Source of the DNA: Duncaniella dubosii
GTDB taxonomy: Bacteria > Bacteroidota > Bacteroidia > Bacteroidales > Muribaculaceae
DNA length: 64,000 nucleotides
Reading direction: 5' to 3'
NCBI RefSeq assembly: GCF_004803915.1
Contig: NZ_CP039396.1
Coordinates: forward strand, 3,100,001 to 3,164,000
The notes beneath the pieces were generated by a model. That model was not told where the DNA came from. It saw only the letters and a program-made list of their open reading frames with translations, and searched no databases. A program made the translations under genes and the position numbers. Below are positions 59,935 through 64,000 of the stretch, piece after piece (within the stretch, counting starts at the first letter, position 1; each line of letters starts with the position of its first letter).

Positions 59935-62490
59935 TCAGAATGAAAAATGGAATGTGAAACGCACACCGCTCTTACATGCTCCGGGATTATCGCGATAAGT
60001 CAGACGCCATGTATAATCCACACGCAGGACACGGAATATATTGTCCAATCCCGCTCCTATCTCCATATAAGGCTGATTTGTCATCTCTTGCGTCTCGGCA
60101 ATAGACGGAAACGCATAAAGTTCCGGATTAAGACGCGGGTTGTTGCGATCGCTAAGATGCCCCCATACGCCTTTGAATGTGACAGCCTCGCGAAGCTTGA
60201 GCTTTTTGAGTAACGGGATATTATTAAGAATTGCTCCATTTGCCCAATATGTAATGTCCCATTGTGCATAAGAATCGTTTATAAACTCCATCGGATTCAA
60301 ACAGGAGAAAAGATCCGACTGTATTATATATGAAAGATTCGCGCCGGGAATAAGCAGATTTGGATAAGGAGAACGCGACCAGACATGACCACCCTTTATT
60401 CCTACATCCACACACCCGAAAGCCGACAGCCAGAAGCGCTTGCTTATAGAAGCTTCTGTCACGTTCAATGCAAACGGATTGCCCATAAAGCCTTTAGGCG
60501 CAAAAGTATGTGAAAGCGTCATTATCGGCGCATCAAGGTTGATAGGCATACGTCCGGTTTTCATCTGATAGAATTTCTCACCGGGAGCATATCGCAGAAG
60601 AAGCCGGAAAGAATTCATGGTATAGTGCGCAAAGTTTTCGCCATAGCCATTGACAAATGTCATGAAACGGGTTGAATACTGACGTTCCTGCCGGATGCGG
60701 GCTTCCAATGAAAAATGTTTTTCCGTCTCAAGGATATATTCAAGTTTGCTCACACGGTGATAGGTCTCTTGCCTGTCGGGCATACGGCGGAACGAAAGGA
60801 ATACGTTGTCGACATTGTGCATAACCGACAACTGCCCTAAACGGTCAATGTCATAAAGCTGCGTCGCGCGAATCGAATGTACCGGAAATTCACGCGAATG
60901 ATATTCCTTGTCCCGGAATGAATATTCCAGTTCAGCGCTATATTTCCATTTATGATCCTTAAAACCACGGGCAATGTAGCCGCGTCCAAACCAACGTGGC
61001 GAGATATTTGCCGTCGTCATACCTCCGAGCTTAAGGCGCAATCCTTCTACTGCGTTATATGAAAACATCGTCGTCATTGGACCGAGATCAAAATAAGATG
61101 GTTTCCCGGTGGGAACATAGCCCGAGGTGACAAGACGGATTGTTTTCTCTCCCCAATAGAACAATGGCACAGAGCGCAGACGAGCCATCATCTGCTCTAT
61201 TGAATTTGCGCCCCTGCCGATTTCAGCTTTTCGGTTCTCAGTCCAGAACTCAGAGTCCTGACATCTTGCCTCGGGAGCATAAATCTGGTCAGCTCCACGG
61301 TCAAACAATGACTGATCCGAAGCAAGGTCAAAGTTGTGACCGTCATAAACGGTGTAGCGATGACCGTAAAGACCCGGTGTGCCGGGCAAGACACGAGCCT
61401 CAAGCATCATATCATCTTTAACTTTCAAACGCGAGCCGTCAGAAGCTTTTTCGTAATCCTGCTTTATGACAAGCCCCTCTATGAAGTTAAGATTAATATC
61501 GTGTGGAGCCCGCAATATTATCCGTTTGATAAACATGGTCGTATCACCCACCGGAACATAGAAACGGCCTGTGAAACCAAGGCTGCTCGGATTACGCGGG
61601 ACAAACGTCAACTCGACACAGCGTGTCGTGTCAACAGTCACCGTATCAGTCAGATAAAATTTATAAAAATCGGGAGCAATCCGAGAAAGAGGAGAGACAA
61701 AACGCACCTGCAATATGGTGATATCATTATCATAGACATCCACCTCGCGCATTACATCCTCATAAAATGTCTGGACGCTCTGCTTATCAAGCACATCGTC
61801 AAATCCCGATGACCTAAGACCGCTGACATACTCTTTCCGCGATTCAGGCGACCTGCGGTAATGCACCGACGAAAGCTTCTCTCGCAACGCAACATTAAGT
61901 ATAGGCTTGCCGGAAATTTCAGATGTATCGACATATTCTTTCAGAAAAGCGAAACTACCACCTATTCCCTTTTTTCCGGAATCCTGAGGATGATAATCGT
62001 TTATGGCAAGAGTTATACGTTCATACTTATCATAGTTAAAATTATCGTTACGACGTGGATCAGTCAGATCCTGAGTACGACGAATCTTCTCCATGAAGTC
62101 GACTGCCGGATTGTTTTTCTTGGAATAATGTTCGCGTTTCGGTCTTGCAATCACCTCACCAAGCATTACCCCGGTCGGATGCAGATCTATGTCAAGATTT
62201 ACAGTGCCTGACTTGGGCTTAACCGCGAGAGTCTTGTCGCCATAGCCTATAGCCGAAGCAAAAATACTGTCAAAACTCAGCGAAGTTGAAATCGTATATC
62301 GTCCATCGTCATCTGTCAGGACACCTCGTTCAGTCCCTTTAAGCATTACAGTGGCAAACGAAACCGGCTCACGAGAAACGGAATCACGCACAACACCTGT
62401 CACTGTCACATTGACAGCGATGACACTAAATGAGGACAGAATGTAGACTAAAAATATGATGATGCGCAAATGCGGGCGCAAATTGACCAT
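59935..62490 (-). CDS. DUF5686 / carboxypeptidase-regulatory-like outer-membrane protein
   Basis: The ATG at 62490 gives 851 residues starting MVNLRPHLRIIIFLVYILSS, a signal-anchor type leader; the longer frame to 62598 would cross the -7 box at 62531 and was rejected. After the signal a CarboxypepD_reg-like domain lies at about 30-110 (VTVTGVVRDSVSREPVSFATVMLKGTERGVLTDDDGRY). The long DUF5686 region then covers about 140 to the end, rich in alternating strands and ending KSGVRFTFHFSF, an outer-membrane barrel-type C terminus ending in Phe. Function is unknown. Conserved as a single gene in many Bacteroidales. Confidence 0.85.
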   Translation of the reverse strand: MVNLRPHLRIIIFLVYILSSFSVIAVNVTVTGVVRDSVSREPVSFATVMLKGTERGVLTDDDGRYTISTSLSFDSIFASAIGYGDKTLAVKPKSGTVNLDIDLHPTGVMLGEVIARPKREHYSKKNNPAVDFMEKIRRTQDLTDPRRNDNFNYDKYERITLAINDYHPQDSGKKGIGGSFAFLKEYVDTSEISGKPILNVALREKLSSVHYRRSPESRKEYVSGLRSSGFDDVLDKQSVQTFYEDVMREVDVYDNDITILQVRFVSPLSRIAPDFYKFYLTDTVTVDTTRCVELTFVPRNPSSLGFTGRFYVPVGDTTMFIKRIILRAPHDINLNFIEGLVIKQDYEKASDGSRLKVKDDMMLEARVLPGTPGLYGHRYTVYDGHNFDLASDQSLFDRGADQIYAPEARCQDSEFWTENRKAEIGRGANSIEQMMARLRSVPLFYWGEKTIRLVTSGYVPTGKPSYFDLGPMTTMFSYNAVEGLRLKLGGMTTANISPRWFGRGYIARGFKDHKWKYSAELEYSFRDKEYHSREFPVHSIRATQLYDIDRLGQLSVMHNVDNVFLSFRRMPDRQETYHRVSKLEYILETEKHFSLEARIRQERQYSTRFMTFVNGYGENFAHYTMNSFRLLLRYAPGEKFYQMKTGRMPINLDAPIMTLSHTFAPKGFMGNPFALNVTEASISKRFWLSAFGCVDVGIKGGHVWSRSPYPNLLIPGANLSYIIQSDLFSCLNPMEFINDSYAQWDITYWANGAILNNIPLLKKLKLREAVTFKGVWGHLSDRNNPRLNPELYAFPSIAETQEMTNQPYMEIGAGLDNIFRVLRVDYTWRLTYRDNPGACKSGVRFTFHFSF

Positions 62491-62498
62491 ATGGAATC

Positions 62499-62530
62499 GT
62501 TGCAAATCGTGACAATCTTCTTTAACTTTG
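62499..62530 (+). promoter_or_regulatory. Promoter of the CYTH-domain gene
   Basis: GTTG at 62499-62502 and TAACTTTG at 62523-62530 are 20 bases apart. Confidence 0.6.
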
Positions 62531-62538
62531 CAAAAGTA
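62531..62538 (-). promoter_or_regulatory. Probable -7 element of the DUF5686 gene
   Basis: Minus strand TACTTTTG, abutting base-to-base the plus-strand -7 element. It lies 41 bases before the chosen DUF5686 start. Confidence 0.45.
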
Positions 62539-62619
62539 GATATAATCGACAATATTAACACTATTGCCGGTATCCATTTTCACTATTTTAACACTCACAA
62601 GACTAAAAAACGCTTCTGC

Positions 62620-63087
62620 ATGGCAAAAGAAATTGAACGTAAATTCCTTGTAACCAATACATCATTCATATCCAAAGCCGAATCATCGACGAATATCCGC
62701 CAAGCATATATTTCGACAAATCCAGATTCAACAGTGCGTCTGCGAATCAAAGACTCACAAGCCTATATGACTGTCAAAGGGCGCAACAACGGAGCGGAAC
62801 GCGATGAATGGGAGTTTTCAATACCCTATTCCGATGCCTGTGAAATGGCCCGGAAACTATGCGGCGGTTTTTCAATTGACAAAACACGTTATATCGTAGA
62901 CCACGAAGGCTGGAAATGGGAAATCGATGTATTCCACGGTCGGCATGAAGGGCTGATTGTAGCAGAGATCGAACTGCCGTCAGCTGAATGTCAGCCGCCT
63001 TTGCCTAAATTTATAGGTAAAGAGGTCACCGGCGATGCGAGATACTACAATTCCATGCTGTCGTTGAACGCGGGCATTCCTGTATAA
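62620..63087 (+). CDS. CYTH domain protein
   Basis: The ATG at 62620 gives 155 residues starting MAKEIERKFLV, the CYTH signature ExExK with EIERKF. An upstream extension lies in the promoter and was rejected. Other charged tunnel residues are visible: RQAYIS, VRLRIKDSQAYMTVKG, EFSIPYSDA, KTRYIVDHEGWKWEIDVF, LIVAEIELPS. This is the YgiF/NygA-type CYTH fold that acts on triphosphates (inorganic triphosphatase or adenylate cyclase relatives). Activity is not proven. Eleven bases separate it from the next gene. Confidence 0.9.
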   Translation: MAKEIERKFLVTNTSFISKAESSTNIRQAYISTNPDSTVRLRIKDSQAYMTVKGRNNGAERDEWEFSIPYSDACEMARKLCGGFSIDKTRYIVDHEGWKWEIDVFHGRHEGLIVAEIELPSAECQPPLPKFIGKEVTGDARYYNSMLSLNAGIPV

Positions 63088-63098
63088 GCGAAGATGAA

Positions 63099-63395
63099 AT
63101 GGCAAAATATTCACGCATAGAAAAAGAAAAACGCACTATCGAAATGATGATAAGGCTTTACTGCCGCCGTCATGAGAAAAACGGGATGCTATGCGACAAG
63201 TGCCGTGAGCTGCTTGCTTACGCACATGCCAGACTCTCACGATGTCCGTTCGGCGATAAGAAACAGTCCTGCAGACATTGCCCTATTCATTGCTACTCCC
63301 CATCAATGCGGAATCAAATCAGAGTTGTCATGCGCTACTCCGGCCCAAGGATGCTGTTGTTTGCGCCTATAGAGTTTCTTAGACACTTGAAGTGA
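63099..63395 (+). CDS. YgbA-like nitrous-oxide/nitric-oxide-stimulated promoter family protein
   Basis: A 98-residue cysteine-rich protein of the YgbA_NO type. It begins RIEKEKRTIEMMIRLYCRRHE and carries the cysteine cluster CDKCRELLAYAHARLSRCPF then CRHCPIHCYSPSMR, typical of this family. E. coli YgbA belongs to the NsrR nitric-oxide regulon; the biochemical role is unknown. It sits 11 bases after the CYTH gene and converges on folC. There is no visible NsrR-type site. Confidence 0.85.
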   Translation: MAKYSRIEKEKRTIEMMIRLYCRRHEKNGMLCDKCRELLAYAHARLSRCPFGDKKQSCRHCPIHCYSPSMRNQIRVVMRYSGPRMLLFAPIEFLRHLK

Positions 63396-63420
63396 ATACC
63401 TTCCGAGGGCTCATGCTCTA

Positions 63421-64000
63421 TCATAAGGTTTCAAGCTTGATGTCGGCTACAAGGAAATTGCTTCCGGCAACAAGTATGAGGTCATCAGCTCCAGCTGATT
63501 GCTTCGCCAATGAGAGAGCCTCGTTGACATCCGGGACAACCGTTCCCGACAAGCCAAATTCCAATGCTTTCGCCGCAAGCAGATCGGCCGGAAGTCCACG
63601 CGGGACTGACGGCGCGGAAAATATATAGCCTTATCTACATTTATGTCGGAAATCTTCTGCAGAATCGCAGATATGTCTTTATCATTCACAAATCCGACAA
63701 TCAGATGAAGCTTTCCGCATCCGCACGACGAGAGCTGATGTGCAATATACTCCCATCCTCCGATATTATGCCCCGTATCACAGACGGTAAGAGGCGTTTT
63801 ACATATCGTCATCCACCGTCCGATCAAACCGGTGTCACCACAAACATTCGCAAAACCGGCTCTGACAGCGTCTGGGGTTATTGCAAACCCGTTCTCAATC
63901 AACCGTTGGATAGCACAGAGAATCGTAGCCGTATTTTTTATCTGGCACTCTCCGGCAAGCTCACCGACTATCTCACCGAAAGGAGTAGATTGATAGATAA
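63421..64000 (-). CDS. folC: Folylpolyglutamate/dihydrofolate synthase, C-terminal part, window-truncated and frameshifted
   Basis: The gene runs off the right edge. At the edge the minus strand reads STPFGEIVGELAGECQIKNT, then RWMTICKTPLTVCDTGHNIGGWEYI and LHLIVGFVNDKDI, the family C-terminal domain. After DKAIYF at about 63620 the expected SAPSVPRGLPADLLAAKALE appears in the next frame and continues to SNFLVADIKLETL and TGA at 63421-63423. One T (minus strand) seems missing beside the AAAA run at 63618-63621. FolC adds glutamate to folates and to dihydropteroate. Only the C-terminal half is in the window. Confidence 0.87.

Noticed and set aside
62491..62598. Upstream extension of the DUF5686 gene
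   Set aside because: It would run through both divergent -7 boxes and hide the signal peptide.

Overview
The window is a chromosomal segment of a Bacteroidales bacterium, at roughly mid-40s percent GC. Gene order and protein types resemble gut members such as Bacteroides or Muribaculaceae. The main evidence is the Bacteroidetes promoter architecture, TTTG, about 20 bases, then TAnnTTTG, which recurs upstream of rpsO, both tRNA-Pro genes, rplU, clpP, ftsY and others. Supporting evidence is the purH-mreBCD-mrdA-rodA gene order and Bacteroidetes-typical families (DUF3575, DUF4301, DUF4369, DUF5686, tricorn-like S41 protease, type B T9SS sorting domain). The family-level placement is inference; the order-level placement is well supported.

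Layout. 1-2.7 kb: RNA polymerase omega/Rpb6-like subunit, rpsO, purH. 2.8-8.7 kb: the elongasome locus mreB, mreC, mreD, PBP2 (mrdA), rodA. 8.8-11.4 kb: an MFS transporter and an AI-2E-family permease, divergent. 11.6-12.05 kb: two almost identical tRNA-Pro(GGG) units in tandem, each with its own promoter and terminator. 12.2-24.1 kb: mostly plus-strand housekeeping genes (rplU, rpmA, SpoU methyltransferase, clpP, clpX, recQ, ftsE, NDH-2, argS, BI-1 family protein, saccharopine/carboxynorspermidine dehydrogenase family). 24.2-26.7 kb: a secreted pectinesterase-like beta-helix protein. 27.03-28.57 kb: a complete ISAs1-family insertion sequence with 20-bp perfect ends and a 9-bp target duplication. 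28.7-30.7 kb: a pRiA4b ORF-3-like protein and a coupled pair of unknown lipoproteins. 30.7-62.5 kb, all minus strand: MATE transporter, tricorn-like protease, TamB, a DUF4369/thioredoxin-fold lipoprotein without CXXC, a DUF3575 protein, uvrA, a lytic transglycosylase, a T9SS type B cargo, a 49-residue protein, engB, a GNAT, DUF4301, and then a tight run read in the order ftsY, rimO, isochorismate synthase, two SGNH hydrolases, MBOAT acyltransferase. It closes with a DUF5686 outer-membrane protein. 62.6-64 kb: a CYTH-domain protein and a YgbA-like protein on plus, and folC (cut by the window end) on minus.

The genes are mostly cell-envelope construction (elongasome, TamB, lytic transglycosylase, O-acylation set, DUF5686), protein quality control (ClpXP, tricorn) and translation.

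Two things stand out. First, six conserved genes (mreB, clpP, the saccharopine dehydrogenase-like gene, a MATE gene, uvrA, folC) are each split by a single missing base, and a seventh small gene may be too. This many independent one-base losses in housekeeping genes points to systematic sequence error rather than real inactivation. Second, the MBOAT plus two SGNH proteins form a candidate exported-glycan O-acylation module placed behind ftsY-rimO-menF. I found no CRISPR array, prophage or defence island. I see no clearly new system; the best candidates for unexplored biology are the O-acylation module, the coupled lipoprotein pair and the 49-residue protein.
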